64,000 nt of DNA, taken from Hallella seregens ATCC 51272 (GTDB lineage Bacteria; Bacteroidota; Bacteroidia; Bacteroidales; Bacteroidaceae). The stretch is taken from positions 81,304 through 145,303 of the forward strand of contig NZ_JADU01000009.1 in the NCBI RefSeq assembly GCF_000518545.1, written 5' to 3'. The notes beneath the pieces were generated by a model, which searched no databases, was not told the DNA's origin, and saw only the letters and a list, made by a program, of their open reading frames with translations. The stretch's first letter is position 1. The number at the start of each line of letters is the position of its first letter. The position numbers were made by a program, and so were the translations under genes. Positions 8,468 to 16,636 of this stretch are shown piece by piece.

Positions 8468-9136
8468 ATGAAAAGGATCATTATCGCCCTCCTGGCATGC
8501 CTCCCGATGACAGGCATGGCACAGAATACGTGGGAAGTTCCACAAGAAGATACCCGGCAGACGCAATCCCAGCAGAAGAAAAAGGCCCTCTTCGAGACCC
8601 ACAAGAAGGCCGAAGACCCGAAATATCTGGCCGGAGCCGTGCCCGAAGTGGACGGACGCATCGTCTTTACCCTCGACAAAGACGTGCCGGGCATGGGTGC
8701 AGACGAGATTTATCAGAAGACTTTCGACGCCCTCCAGGCCCTTGTCAAGGAGCCCGACCAGTTTCCCACGAGCAAGATTGCCGCGGTGAACAAGGACGAA
8801 CACACCATTGCCGCCCGCTTCAAAGAGTGGCTGGTGTTCCAGAATACCTTTCTCTCGCTCGACCGTACCATCTTTCTTTACACCCTGATTGTCAAGGCAA
8901 CCGACGGCCATCTCAAGGTGACCATGGAGCGTCTGGGCTACCAATACGAGAAAGAGCGCGAGGACACCAACGGCGGTCTCGACACCAAGGCCGAGGAATG
9001 GATCAGCGATCAGGTGGCGTTGAACAAGAAAAAGGACAAGCTCAACAAGTTCTGCGCCAAGTTCAGACGCAAGACAATAGACCGCAAGGACCATCTTTTC
9101 GACTACCTCTGCAAGGCCGTCGGCGTGGCTTACTGA
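8468..9136 (+). CDS. DUF4468 domain secreted protein
   Basis: A 222-residue exported protein. MKRIIIALLACLPMTGMAQ is a clear signal peptide. The remainder matches the Bacteroidetes DUF4468 layout: a basic linker (KKKALFETHKKAEDPKYL), then GAVPEVDGRIVFTLDKDVPG and a TBP-like alpha/beta domain, followed by a Lys-rich C-terminal helix. The function of the family is unknown. It is the first gene of a three-gene operon: the next start is one base after this stop, and the Porin_10 gene follows, suggesting a role at the envelope. Confidence 0.8.
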   Translation: MKRIIIALLACLPMTGMAQNTWEVPQEDTRQTQSQQKKKALFETHKKAEDPKYLAGAVPEVDGRIVFTLDKDVPGMGADEIYQKTFDALQALVKEPDQFPTSKIAAVNKDEHTIAARFKEWLVFQNTFLSLDRTIFLYTLIVKATDGHLKVTMERLGYQYEKEREDTNGGLDTKAEEWISDQVALNKKKDKLNKFCAKFRRKTIDRKDHLFDYLCKAVGVAY

Positions 9137-9137
9137 C

Positions 9138-9362
9138 ATGGAAAACGAAAATTCCTACCTCCAACGTCGCCACCGCAACGCGGACGACGCCCCGCGCGAC
9201 CCCTTTATCCGACTGCGCAACTGGCTCAACCTCGTCTTCATGCTGGGGGCCGTCGTGGGCGTGGTGCTCTATTTTTTCAGCGACCACACAGTCGGCACGA
9301 TTGTCATTCTGGCGGCCATGGTCTTCAAGATTGTGGAGTGCGCCCTACGCTTTTTGCACTAA
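9138..9362 (+). CDS. Small two-helix membrane protein
   Basis: A 74-residue protein with a charged N terminus (residues 1-27, with QRRHRN and DDAPRD) and two hydrophobic helices at about 30-47 and 51-70. It is packed tightly between the DUF4468 gene and the porin gene (1-base and 0-base gaps), so it is very likely translated. No family is recognised; it is probably an inner-membrane protein. Confidence 0.7.
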   Translation: MENENSYLQRRHRNADDAPRDPFIRLRNWLNLVFMLGAVVGVVLYFFSDHTVGTIVILAAMVFKIVECALRFLH

Positions 9363-11708
9363 ATGAAGAAAATCCTCCTTTTGTTCCTCCTCCTCCCGAC
9401 CGTGTTTCCTGCCCTGGCGCAGCTGGAAACCCAAGACGGGGGGTATAACCAGATAGACGAAAACGGGACGCTCACCACCCCGAATCAGCGGCGCAACAAC
9501 GCCGACTCACTGGGCTCGGACAAAGAGATTCCCAAGGGACTGCACATGTGGACCGTGGACAGGCGCTTCGGCGACCGGCAAGCGGCACCCCTCGACACGC
9601 TGTCGCACATGTTCATGAACACCATCTTCACCTCCGGGCTACGCGGTGAATACAACACCACGGGCAACCTCGGCGCACCCCGCCAGGCCCGCATCCTCAT
9701 AGACCGACGGGAGAACGACCGCCAGTTTATCTTCACCAACCCCTACGATTTCTTCATCGTCGCACCCGATTCGTTCCGCTTCACCAATACGTTGTCGCCT
9801 TTCACCAACATCAGTTACAACACTTGCGGCGACCGCACCAACGGCGAAGACCACTTCACGGCCAAGTTCGGCGTGAACGCGGGAAGGCGCATCGGGGCGG
9901 GCTTCAAGTTCGATTATCTCTACGGCCGCGGCTATTACAGCAACCAATCCACGTCTCATTTCAACTACACCATGTACGGATCGTACATCGGCGACCGGTA
10001 TCAGGCACACCTGTTGCTCTCGACCAACCACCAGAAAGTGACGGAGAACGGCGGCATTTCCGACGACAACTACATCACCCACCCCGAGTCGTTCAACGAA
10101 AATTTCCAGACCTCGGAGATCCCAACCATGCTCTCTTCCAACTGGAACCGCAACGACAACCAGCACGTCTTCCTCACGCAACGCTACAGTCTGGGCTTCA
10201 CCCGCAAGGTGCGCATGACGCAGGAGGAGATCGACGCCCGCAAGTTCGCCATGGCCTCACAGCAGGAGTCGGCCGACCGCCAGGCCCGCGACGAGGCCGC
10301 CAAGACCGCCCGCAAGCAGGGCCGCAAGCCGAGCATGCAGGAGCTCAAGGCCCCCGCCACCTTTGCCGGACGGCCCGACGGGGCACGCATTGCCGAGGGC
10401 CCTGCCCACCCCGACTCGGCCACCGTCGGCCCGACAGCCGGCCAACGCATCGCCGTTGACAGCAAAGCCACGGCCGACAGCCTGCTTTCCGCCGCGAAAA
10501 AAGCGGCAGAAGACACCGCCTGGCTCAAGACGGAATACGTGCCGGTAACGAGCTTTATCCACACCGCCGAACTCAACAGCTACCGCCGTATCTACGAGGC
10601 TTATGCCACCCCCGCCAACTATTATCTGGACAAATTCACCGTGCAGGAGAAGCTGCCGGGCGATTCCATCTACGACCAGACGCGCCACTGGAGCCTGCGC
10701 AACACCTTTGCCGTGTCACTGCTCGAGGGCTTCAACAAGTGGGCCAAGGCCGGACTCAAGGGCTTCCTCACCCACGAGCTGCGCCATTTCACGCTGCCCG
10801 ACGCCACCGGCGACCGCTCGTGGAATGAGAATGCCGTCAGTGTGGGCGGACAATTGGGCAAGACAGCGGGCCGCACCGTACACTACCACGCCCTCGCCGA
10901 GTTCGGCATTGCCGGCATCAACGCCGGCGAGCTGCACCTCGACGGCGGGGCCGACCTGAACTTCCCGCTGCTCGGCGACACCATGACGCTGGCCGCCACG
11001 GGATTCTACCACCGCGAGAAGCCCGGCTTCTACTACCGCCACTACCAGAGCCGCCACTACTGGTGGGACAACGACGGCCTCTCCATGACCGACCACCTGC
11101 GCCTACAGGGCATCCTGCGCTACCGCAAGACGCGTACCACGCTGCGCGTGGCCGTCGACGAACTGCGGAACCATGCCTACTTCGCCGCCACCTATACCAC
11201 GAGCAGCAGTGGCCGGCTCTACAATGCGCTCGCCGTGAAACAGAAGAGCGGCGCCATCAGTCTGCTCACCGCCGAGCTGGCGCAGGACCTCACTTTCGGC
11301 CCGCTCAACTGGGAGAGCGTGGTGACTTTCCAGAAGTCGACCGACGACGACGTGCTGCCCGCACCCACCATCAACGTCTACACCAACCTTTATTTGCGCT
11401 TCAAGATAGCCCGCGTGCTGAAGTGTGACTTCGGTGGCGACGCCCGCTACTTCACGTCGTACACCGCCCCCGAGTATGTGCCCGGCATCGGTCAGTACGC
11501 CCTACAAGGCAACGAGAGCAAGGTCAAGGTGGGCAATTATCCCATCGTGAACGTCTATGCCAACTTCCACTTGCAGCACACGCGCTTCTTCGTCATGATG
11601 AGTCATGCCAATGCGGGCAGCGGCAAGAAGAACTATTTCCTGGCTCCCCACTACCCGCTCAACGGCAGCACCATCCGCTTCGGCCTGAGCTGGAACTTCT
11701 ACAACTGA
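9363..11708 (+). CDS. Putative outer-membrane beta-barrel porin (Porin_10 family)
   Basis: A 781-residue predicted outer-membrane barrel of the Bacteroidetes Porin_10 type. The signal peptide MKKILLLFLLLPTVFPALAQ is followed by alternating aromatic beta-strands (SHFNYTMYGSYIGDRYQAHLLLS, TVHYHALAEFGIAG) and ends with the typical Phe-rich last strand (IRFGLSWNFYN). Residues about 282-388 form a highly charged insert rich in Ala, Lys, Glu and Arg that does not look like barrel strands and probably forms a long loop. It is last in the DUF4468 operon and followed by GC-rich inverted repeats. The substrate is unknown. Confidence 0.85.
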   Translation: MKKILLLFLLLPTVFPALAQLETQDGGYNQIDENGTLTTPNQRRNNADSLGSDKEIPKGLHMWTVDRRFGDRQAAPLDTLSHMFMNTIFTSGLRGEYNTTGNLGAPRQARILIDRRENDRQFIFTNPYDFFIVAPDSFRFTNTLSPFTNISYNTCGDRTNGEDHFTAKFGVNAGRRIGAGFKFDYLYGRGYYSNQSTSHFNYTMYGSYIGDRYQAHLLLSTNHQKVTENGGISDDNYITHPESFNENFQTSEIPTMLSSNWNRNDNQHVFLTQRYSLGFTRKVRMTQEEIDARKFAMASQQESADRQARDEAAKTARKQGRKPSMQELKAPATFAGRPDGARIAEGPAHPDSATVGPTAGQRIAVDSKATADSLLSAAKKAAEDTAWLKTEYVPVTSFIHTAELNSYRRIYEAYATPANYYLDKFTVQEKLPGDSIYDQTRHWSLRNTFAVSLLEGFNKWAKAGLKGFLTHELRHFTLPDATGDRSWNENAVSVGGQLGKTAGRTVHYHALAEFGIAGINAGELHLDGGADLNFPLLGDTMTLAATGFYHREKPGFYYRHYQSRHYWWDNDGLSMTDHLRLQGILRYRKTRTTLRVAVDELRNHAYFAATYTTSSSGRLYNALAVKQKSGAISLLTAELAQDLTFGPLNWESVVTFQKSTDDDVLPAPTINVYTNLYLRFKIARVLKCDFGGDARYFTSYTAPEYVPGIGQYALQGNESKVKVGNYPIVNVYANFHLQHTRFFVMMSHANAGSGKKNYFLAPHYPLNGSTIRFGLSWNFYN

Positions 11709-11717
11709 TACGAAAAA

Positions 11718-11791
11718 GCCCCCCGGCCATAATGGCCAAGGGGCGCAAGCCGGCACTCCCACAGGGAGCCGCCGGCCATCATGCGCCGTGG
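11718..11791. terminator. Two GC-rich hairpins between convergent genes
   Basis: First hairpin: CCCC-GGCCA-TAA-TGGCC-AA-GGGG at about 11720-11743. Second: GCCGGC-ACTCCC-ACA-GGGAG-CC-GCCGGC at about 11748-11776. There is no T tract, so this is a probable rather than canonical terminator serving the porin and the converging gene. Confidence 0.45.
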
Positions 11792-11827
11792 CGTGGGGGC
11801 ATCGGGCCGTCCCACGCCACAGTTTGT

Positions 11828-12259
11828 TCAATGCTGGCGGCGCGCCATGCGGCGGAAAGCCTGCCGATGGAACTTTTCCTCAGCCTTGATGATGCGCAGC
11901 ACGGTGCCCGCCGGCAGCACCTTGCAGAACCGGGCATGGTATTGTTGCTGCAACTTCTTGATTTGCAGGTCTATCTCGTCGCACGCGCGGATGGCCTCAA
12001 GACTGGCTTTGTCGTCGCGTGTGTCGGTATGCCGGTACTGCCGCATCTTGCCAAACAGCACGCGTTGCTTCTGCTGCATCTCCTTGTAGACCGGAAAAAA
12101 CACGGCCGCCTCCTGCGGCGACAGCCCGGCCTCGGTGGTGACAAACTGTTCAAGGTCGGCCTCAAACTGCCGCGGGTCAAACTTCGGGCCCTCCTGGGCA
12201 ACCGCCGGAAGCATGACCGCCACGACGGCCCAGACCATCAATATTCTCTTCCAAATCAT
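11828..12259 (-). CDS. Spy/LTXXQ-like periplasmic protein
   Basis: A 143-residue exported protein with signal peptide MIWKRILMVWAVVAVMLPAVAQ, then an all-helical charged region: FEADLEQFVTTEAGLSPQE, FFPVYKEMQQKQRVLFGKM, IDLQIKKLQQQYHARF. This pattern resembles the Spy/CpxP (LTXXQ) stress chaperones, although the LTXXQ motif is only loosely visible. It is the last gene of the sigma/anti-sigma operon, a position common for this family in Bacteroidales. A role in envelope stress is inferred. Confidence 0.6.
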   Translation of the reverse strand: MIWKRILMVWAVVAVMLPAVAQEGPKFDPRQFEADLEQFVTTEAGLSPQEAAVFFPVYKEMQQKQRVLFGKMRQYRHTDTRDDKASLEAIRACDEIDLQIKKLQQQYHARFCKVLPAGTVLRIIKAEEKFHRQAFRRMARRQH

Positions 12260-12282
12260 AGACTACACGGGGTTTAGGGGTT

Positions 12283-12714
12283 TCAATCAGTATCGACCAT
12301 ATACTTGTACAGGTCTTCGGTGTCGAGCATGGCATAGTCGGCCATGGCGTCCATAGCCGAATACGAGACCTGTGCCGGGGCCTCGGGCGCGGCGCTGCCT
12401 TGGGCGGAGGGCTTGCCCCCGCCGCCATGCAGGTAGACTTCGAGGCTGAACACGGCCACGCACACGCTGGCCGCAGCCACCACGGCCGGGTGCAGCCGCC
12501 GCCACAGGGTGGGTCGCAGGGCCGCCGTGCGGGCCCGCCGCCCGCCGCCCACAACGGTTTCGGGAGTCGCGGCGGCCTGTTCCGGCGCGGTGTCGGCCCC
12601 CTCGGGCAGCTGCCGCATCACCCGCGAGGGCAGGTCGTCGAAATAGCCCTCGGGCACCCGGAAAGGCGTCTGCCGGCCCAGCATTTCGGTCAAGCGTTTT
12701 TCTTCTCTGTCCAT
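12283..12714 (-). CDS. Single-pass membrane anti-sigma-like protein
   Basis: A 143-residue protein. The N-terminal part (EEKRLTEMLGRQTPFRVPEGYFDDLPSRVMRQLP) is the helix pair typical of Bacteroidetes regulators encoded next to ECF sigma factors. One transmembrane helix follows at about residues 75-93 (LHPAVVAAASVCVAVFSLEVYL), then an Ala/Pro-rich linker and an acidic tail. It begins 92 bases after the sigma gene. A function in holding the upstream sigma factor at the membrane is inferred from position and topology; no zinc-binding HxxxCxxC motif is seen. Confidence 0.65.
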   Translation of the reverse strand: MDREEKRLTEMLGRQTPFRVPEGYFDDLPSRVMRQLPEGADTAPEQAAATPETVVGGGRRARTAALRPTLWRRLHPAVVAAASVCVAVFSLEVYLHGGGGKPSAQGSAAPEAPAQVSYSAMDAMADYAMLDTEDLYKYMVDTD

Positions 12715-12806
12715 ATTGGCTTGTCTCCTTTTGTCCTTTTGACGTTCGGCGCTTGGGAAAGTTTAATCCCGCGCGCCCGAATTTTCCGATCGCCACCCCG
12801 CGGGCG

Positions 12807-13355
12807 TCAGCCGTGGCCCTCGAGATAGGCCGTGATTTTCTTCACGGCCAGGTGGTAGCTGGCCTTGAGCGCCCCCTCGCTGGTGCCGAGCAGACGGCTC
12901 ATCTCCGCATATTTCATCTCGTCGAAATAGCGCAGGTTGAACACCGTGCGCTGCACGTCGGGCAGCGTGGCCACGGCCTCCTGGAGGCGTGCCTGGGTCT
13001 CGTCGCCGTCGAACCACTCGTCGGCCAGCAGCTGTGCGGCCACCGTCTCGTCGGCATCGGCGCTCACCTGCTGCACCACGCGCCGGTGGCGCAGGAAGTC
13101 GAGCGACTCGTTCACGGCGATGCGGTAGAGCCAAGTGGAGAGCCGCGAGCGGTTCTCGAAGGTGTCGAGCCGGCTCCACGCCTTGAGCAGCGTGTTCTGC
13201 AGCACGTCGTCGGCATCGTCGTGCGAGAGCACCATGCGGCGAATCTTCCAGTAGAGCGGCTCGCCATAGCGGGCCACGAGGGCCTCGAAGCCCTGTCGCC
13301 GCCGGCCGGGGTCGGCCAGCATCCGGATGATTTGCTGTTCGTCGGTCTCGCTCAC
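12807..13355 (-). CDS. ECF-type RNA polymerase sigma factor
   Basis: A 182-residue sigma-70 family factor of the extracytoplasmic-function class with only regions 2 and 4. Region 2: FEALVARYGEPLYWKIRRMVLSHDDADDVLQNTLLKAW and the -10-binding RLSTWLYRIAVNESLDFLR. Region 4: LPDVQRTVFNLRYFDEMKYAEMSRLLGTSEGALKASYHLAVKKI, a helix-turn-helix that reads the -35 site. It is followed by an anti-sigma-like membrane protein and a Spy-like protein and preceded by an L,D-transpeptidase, so it probably answers a cell-envelope signal. Confidence 0.92.
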   Translation of the reverse strand: MSETDEQQIIRMLADPGRRRQGFEALVARYGEPLYWKIRRMVLSHDDADDVLQNTLLKAWSRLDTFENRSRLSTWLYRIAVNESLDFLRHRRVVQQVSADADETVAAQLLADEWFDGDETQARLQEAVATLPDVQRTVFNLRYFDEMKYAEMSRLLGTSEGALKASYHLAVKKITAYLEGHG

Positions 13356-13374
13356 GTTGCGGGTCGGGGTGGGA

Positions 13375-14946
13375 TTAGAGATAGTTTTTCAGAATGTCGT
13401 AGATCACGCGGTCGTAGCCATACACGTCGGCAAAGGCCTCGATGCGGCCGTCGGGGTCGGGGTAGAGCGTGAAGTAATAGAGGAATATCGGCACGGCGGG
13501 CTCCACTTTGACCGTGCCCACCAGCCTGCGGCGGTCGAGTGTGTCGCTCACGGCCAGCATCTCGGGCGTGAGCTCGCTGCGTCGCTTGCCCAGCGGCGAC
13601 ACGTCGGCCGCCATCGAATAGCGTATGCGGTCGATGAGTTGCTCGTCCTTGCGGGCCAGCATGAACACGGCCAGGTCCAGCGGTCGCTCCACGCGCACGC
13701 AGCCATGGCTCACGCCGCGGTCGGTCTGCGCAAACACATTGCGCGACGAAGTGTCGTGCAGGAAGATGGAAAGGCCGTTGTCGAAACGGAAGATGATGCG
13801 GCCCAGGGCGTTGCCCTCGCCGCCCTCCTGTATCACCAAGTAGTCGGCGTCGAGCAGCATTCCGCGGGTGACGAGCCCCGGCTCGACCACGCGCCCCGTG
13901 CTGCGCTGGCGCACAAAGTAGCGGTGGCGGCGGAAGTAGCCCGTGTCGCCGGCATGCGGCAGGATGCTCTTGCGCACGATGCTGCGCGGCATCACCCACT
14001 GGGGATTGATGTCCATGCGCTGCACGCGGCTGGCCATGACCGGCGTTTTGGTGGCCATGGTGCCCGAGGCCACGCGCATGGTCATCGTCTCGTCGCCGTC
14101 TACGGCAAGCAGATGGTACGAGGGAATGTTCACCAGCACGTATTTGCGGTGGGCCTGGGGCCGGTCGGCCAGCCGCCATCGGCACCGCTCCATGTTCACC
14201 AGCAGCCGCACGCGGTCGGGCGCCGGGGCGGGGCCGCTGTCCAGCCGGGCCCGCAGCCGGTGGTAGAATGCGTCCTGCGGCTCCGCCTCCGCAAGGAAAG
14301 GGCCCACGCTGTCAGTCCCTGCCTTGCGCAGGGCCTCGCGGAAGAAGGCACGCGTGGCGTGGCGCATCTTCAGATCGAAGAGCGTGCGGTAGGTCGGGTG
14401 CACGGAGTCGCTGTCGTGCACGTCGAGCCGGTTGAAGACGTAGGTAGGGTTTACAAAGCCGAACTGCTGTCCGGCGGCATAGCGCAGGTAGGCTTTCGTG
14501 AGGTTGTATTCCAGCCGGGCCATCACCCGGTTGATGCGGTTGTCGCCGTCGTCGAAGCGCAGCTCGCGGGCCCGTTTCAGGTCGGCCTCGATCTGGGGCA
14601 GGCGGAAGCGGCGGCGGCTGAACCCCATGCGCGCCACGCCCTGCAGGTGGGCCACCGCGCTGTCGGCCCTGCTGTCGAGCCCCTTACGGTCTATCCACAC
14701 CAAGGGACTGCGGCCGGCATAGTAGGCACGCGTGCGCTGGTCGGCTGCCATCGAGTCGCGGTCGGCGGCAGCCAGACGGTCTATTTCTTCACGGATGCGG
14801 TGGGAGTTGAGCCGGTAGGCCGGGGCCGACAGCGTGGCAAAGTCGGCCAGCGACAGGTTGCGGTTGGGGTTGGGCTCCTTGTCATGGCACGACTGCAACA
14901 GCCCCACCACGAGCAACAGGAGCACCCACGAGCATGGGTACTTCAA
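13375..14946 (-). CDS. L,D-transpeptidase (YcbB/LdtD type) lipoprotein
   Basis: Forms 3-3 crosslinks in peptidoglycan or attaches proteins to it. The 523-residue protein has a lipoprotein signal (LLLLVVGLLQSC, Cys20), a YcbB-like N-terminal scaffold, and a C-terminal YkuD domain starting near FVLVNIPSYHLLAVDG. The catalytic motif SHGCVRVERP carries Cys416, with the preceding FLHDTSSRNVF segment as in LdtD. The next gene, the ECF sigma factor, begins 19 bases after its stop, so both are in one operon; the tail-only secreted gene lies 19 bases upstream. Confidence 0.9.
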   Translation of the reverse strand: MKYPCSWVLLLLVVGLLQSCHDKEPNPNRNLSLADFATLSAPAYRLNSHRIREEIDRLAAADRDSMAADQRTRAYYAGRSPLVWIDRKGLDSRADSAVAHLQGVARMGFSRRRFRLPQIEADLKRARELRFDDGDNRINRVMARLEYNLTKAYLRYAAGQQFGFVNPTYVFNRLDVHDSDSVHPTYRTLFDLKMRHATRAFFREALRKAGTDSVGPFLAEAEPQDAFYHRLRARLDSGPAPAPDRVRLLVNMERCRWRLADRPQAHRKYVLVNIPSYHLLAVDGDETMTMRVASGTMATKTPVMASRVQRMDINPQWVMPRSIVRKSILPHAGDTGYFRRHRYFVRQRSTGRVVEPGLVTRGMLLDADYLVIQEGGEGNALGRIIFRFDNGLSIFLHDTSSRNVFAQTDRGVSHGCVRVERPLDLAVFMLARKDEQLIDRIRYSMAADVSPLGKRRSELTPEMLAVSDTLDRRRLVGTVKVEPAVPIFLYYFTLYPDPDGRIEAFADVYGYDRVIYDILKNYL

Positions 14947-14965
14947 AGCGGCAACGCCAATCGGC

Positions 14966-15277
14966 TCATCGAATGGAAATCTTTCTCACCACCTTGCCCA
15001 CCTTGACGATGTAGCAGCCCTTGGGCAGGTTGAGCGGATAGCTCTTTTCCGAGCTGTCCACCTTGACGTTCATCACGCACAATCCCGTCACATTGTAGAT
15101 GGAAAGCGTCTGTCCTGCAGCTCCCGACACGTGGAGCACCGACTCGCTCGACACCGAAATGACCACTGAAGGCAGGTCGTTCTCGATGATTTCCACGGCG
15201 GGGGCGGCCGTCGTCCGCAGCGGCACGGCGGCGGCGAGCAGGGTTAGCAAGAGGGTGAAAAATATCTTTTTGCACAT
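14966..15277 (-). CDS. Secreted 103-residue protein consisting almost only of a sorting-tail-like domain
   Basis: A signal peptide (MCKKIFFTLLLTLLAAAVPLRTTAAP) is followed, after about 15 residues, by a domain resembling the C-terminal sorting tail of type IX secretion cargo: VLHVSGAAGQTLSIYNVTGLCVMNVKVDSS, then LPKGCYIVKVGKVVRKISI. In cargo proteins such a tail sits behind a large passenger domain; here there is no passenger. It starts 26 bases downstream of a -7 box and heads the operon with the L,D-transpeptidase and the sigma factor. The similarity to the type A tail is by eye, so its function is uncertain. Confidence 0.7.
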   Translation of the reverse strand: MCKKIFFTLLLTLLAAAVPLRTTAAPAVEIIENDLPSVVISVSSESVLHVSGAAGQTLSIYNVTGLCVMNVKVDSSEKSYPLNLPKGCYIVKVGKVVRKISIR

Positions 15278-15302
15278 ACGCGTTTGCTTTTGGATCCACT
15301 TG

Positions 15303-15310
15303 CAAAGATA
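15303..15310 (-). promoter_or_regulatory. -7 box TATCTTTG for the envelope-stress operon
   Basis: TAnnTTTG match on the minus strand 26 bases upstream of the tail-like gene at 15277. Confidence 0.65.
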
Positions 15311-15519
15311 GCAGATTGCGGTGAAAATCTCCCGATTGCCCCCTCCTTTCTTCGCTCGGTTAAGAATATTTAACGTGCGCTACACAATACTTTCAGCCCC
15401 CGCCCTGTCGGGTGTCGGTTGTCAACTCGGCGGCATGGCCCGGTGCGATTCCCGCCGCGGCGCGCTTGCCGCCCGCGAAGTGCGTGGGCGTGCAGATTCG
15501 TCCATGCCGCAGCGGCGTT

Positions 15520-15641
15520 GCGAACACGCCGCCGGCACCCCGCGAACACGCCGCAAACGCCCCGCGAACACGCCGCAAACGCCCCGCGAACACGCCGCAA
15601 ACGCGATGCGAAAACGCCGTCATCGCAGGGCGAAGACGGCG
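15520..15641 (+). repeat. Tandem array of 22-bp units (array 2)
   Basis: Units at 15520, 15542, 15564, 15586 and 15608 plus a partial one at 15630. Units 2 and 3 are identical; unit 5 carries CGCCGTCATCGCAGGGCG, also found in array 1 at about 1025-1042. The gap 15311-15685 (between the operon promoter and rnz) holds this array and nothing else I can identify. Confidence 0.85.
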
Positions 15642-15685
15642 TAAAGAAAATGCGGGCGGCCGAAAGACGGAACAAAAGGCCGGCC

Positions 15686-16600
15686 CTACACGCTGACCAC
15701 CAGCCCCTCATTGGCCAGCAACGTGTTGGGGAAGACGGCCTGGGCCTCGCGCAGCAGCAGCGTCTCGTCGTCGTAGCGTGCGCTGAAATGGCCCAAGAGG
15801 AGCCGCCCCACGTGGGCGTCGCGGGCCACGGTGGCCGCCTGAACCGACGTGGAATGGTGGTAGAGGCGGGCGCGGTCGGCGTGGGCCGCGTCGTAGGTGG
15901 ACTCGTGATAGAGCAGATTCACGCCCTCGACGGCCTCGTGCAACGTGGGCATGTAGCGCGTGTCGCTGCAATAGGCATAGGCCCGGGGCGGGGCGGCGGG
16001 CAGCGTGAGCCGGTCGTGGGGGATGAAAAGACCGTCGGGTGTGGTCCAGCCGGCCCCGTTCTTGATGTTGTTGATTTGGCTCAGGGGAATCTCGAAGCAG
16101 TCGATCATGTCGCGGCGGATGTGGGGCAGCGTGGGCTTCTCGCGGAAGAGGTAGCCGCAACAGGCGATGCGGTGGCGCAGGGGAACGGACTCCACGGTAA
16201 GGCTGCGGTCGTCGTAGACCACCTGCTGCCGCGTGGTGGCGACGGCATGGAACTCCACCGTGAACTCGAGCCCCGTGCAGAACTGCCTCAACACCGCGTC
16301 GAGCATGGGCCCCAAGGCGGCCGGGCCGTAGACGTGGAGCGGGGCCGTGCGCCCCAGCATGCCGAAGGTGGAGATGAGGCCGGGCAGCCCGAAGCAGTGG
16401 TCGCCGTGCAGATGGGAAATGAAGATGGCCTGTATTTTGGTGAAGCCCACGTGCGACCGCCGCAGCTGCATCTGCGTGCCCTCACCGCAATCGACCATGA
16501 AGAACTTGCCGCGCAGCTCCACCACCTGGGCGGAGGCGTAGTGCTTCAGCGTGGGCAGCGCACTGCCGCAGCCCAGAATATGTATTTTGAATGGTTCCAT
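15686..16600 (-). CDS. rnz: Ribonuclease Z
   Basis: Zinc-dependent endonuclease that trims the 3' end of tRNA precursors lacking an encoded CCA; this fits the first tRNA-Arg gene in the window, which has no CCA. The 304-residue metallo-beta-lactamase fold protein has the HLHGDH motif at residues 63-68, GCGSALPT near the start, DCGEGTQMQL, CSDTRY and the late HFSARY motif. Length is normal. It is last in the mazG-lipocalin-rnz leftward operon. Confidence 0.95.
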   Translation of the reverse strand: MEPFKIHILGCGSALPTLKHYASAQVVELRGKFFMVDCGEGTQMQLRRSHVGFTKIQAIFISHLHGDHCFGLPGLISTFGMLGRTAPLHVYGPAALGPMLDAVLRQFCTGLEFTVEFHAVATTRQQVVYDDRSLTVESVPLRHRIACCGYLFREKPTLPHIRRDMIDCFEIPLSQINNIKNGAGWTTPDGLFIPHDRLTLPAAPPRAYAYCSDTRYMPTLHEAVEGVNLLYHESTYDAAHADRARLYHHSTSVQAATVARDAHVGRLLLGHFSARYDDETLLLREAQAVFPNTLLANEGLVVSV

Positions 16601-16636
16601 AAGCCGTGAAGCGCGCCCCGACGACGGGGCCGCCGC

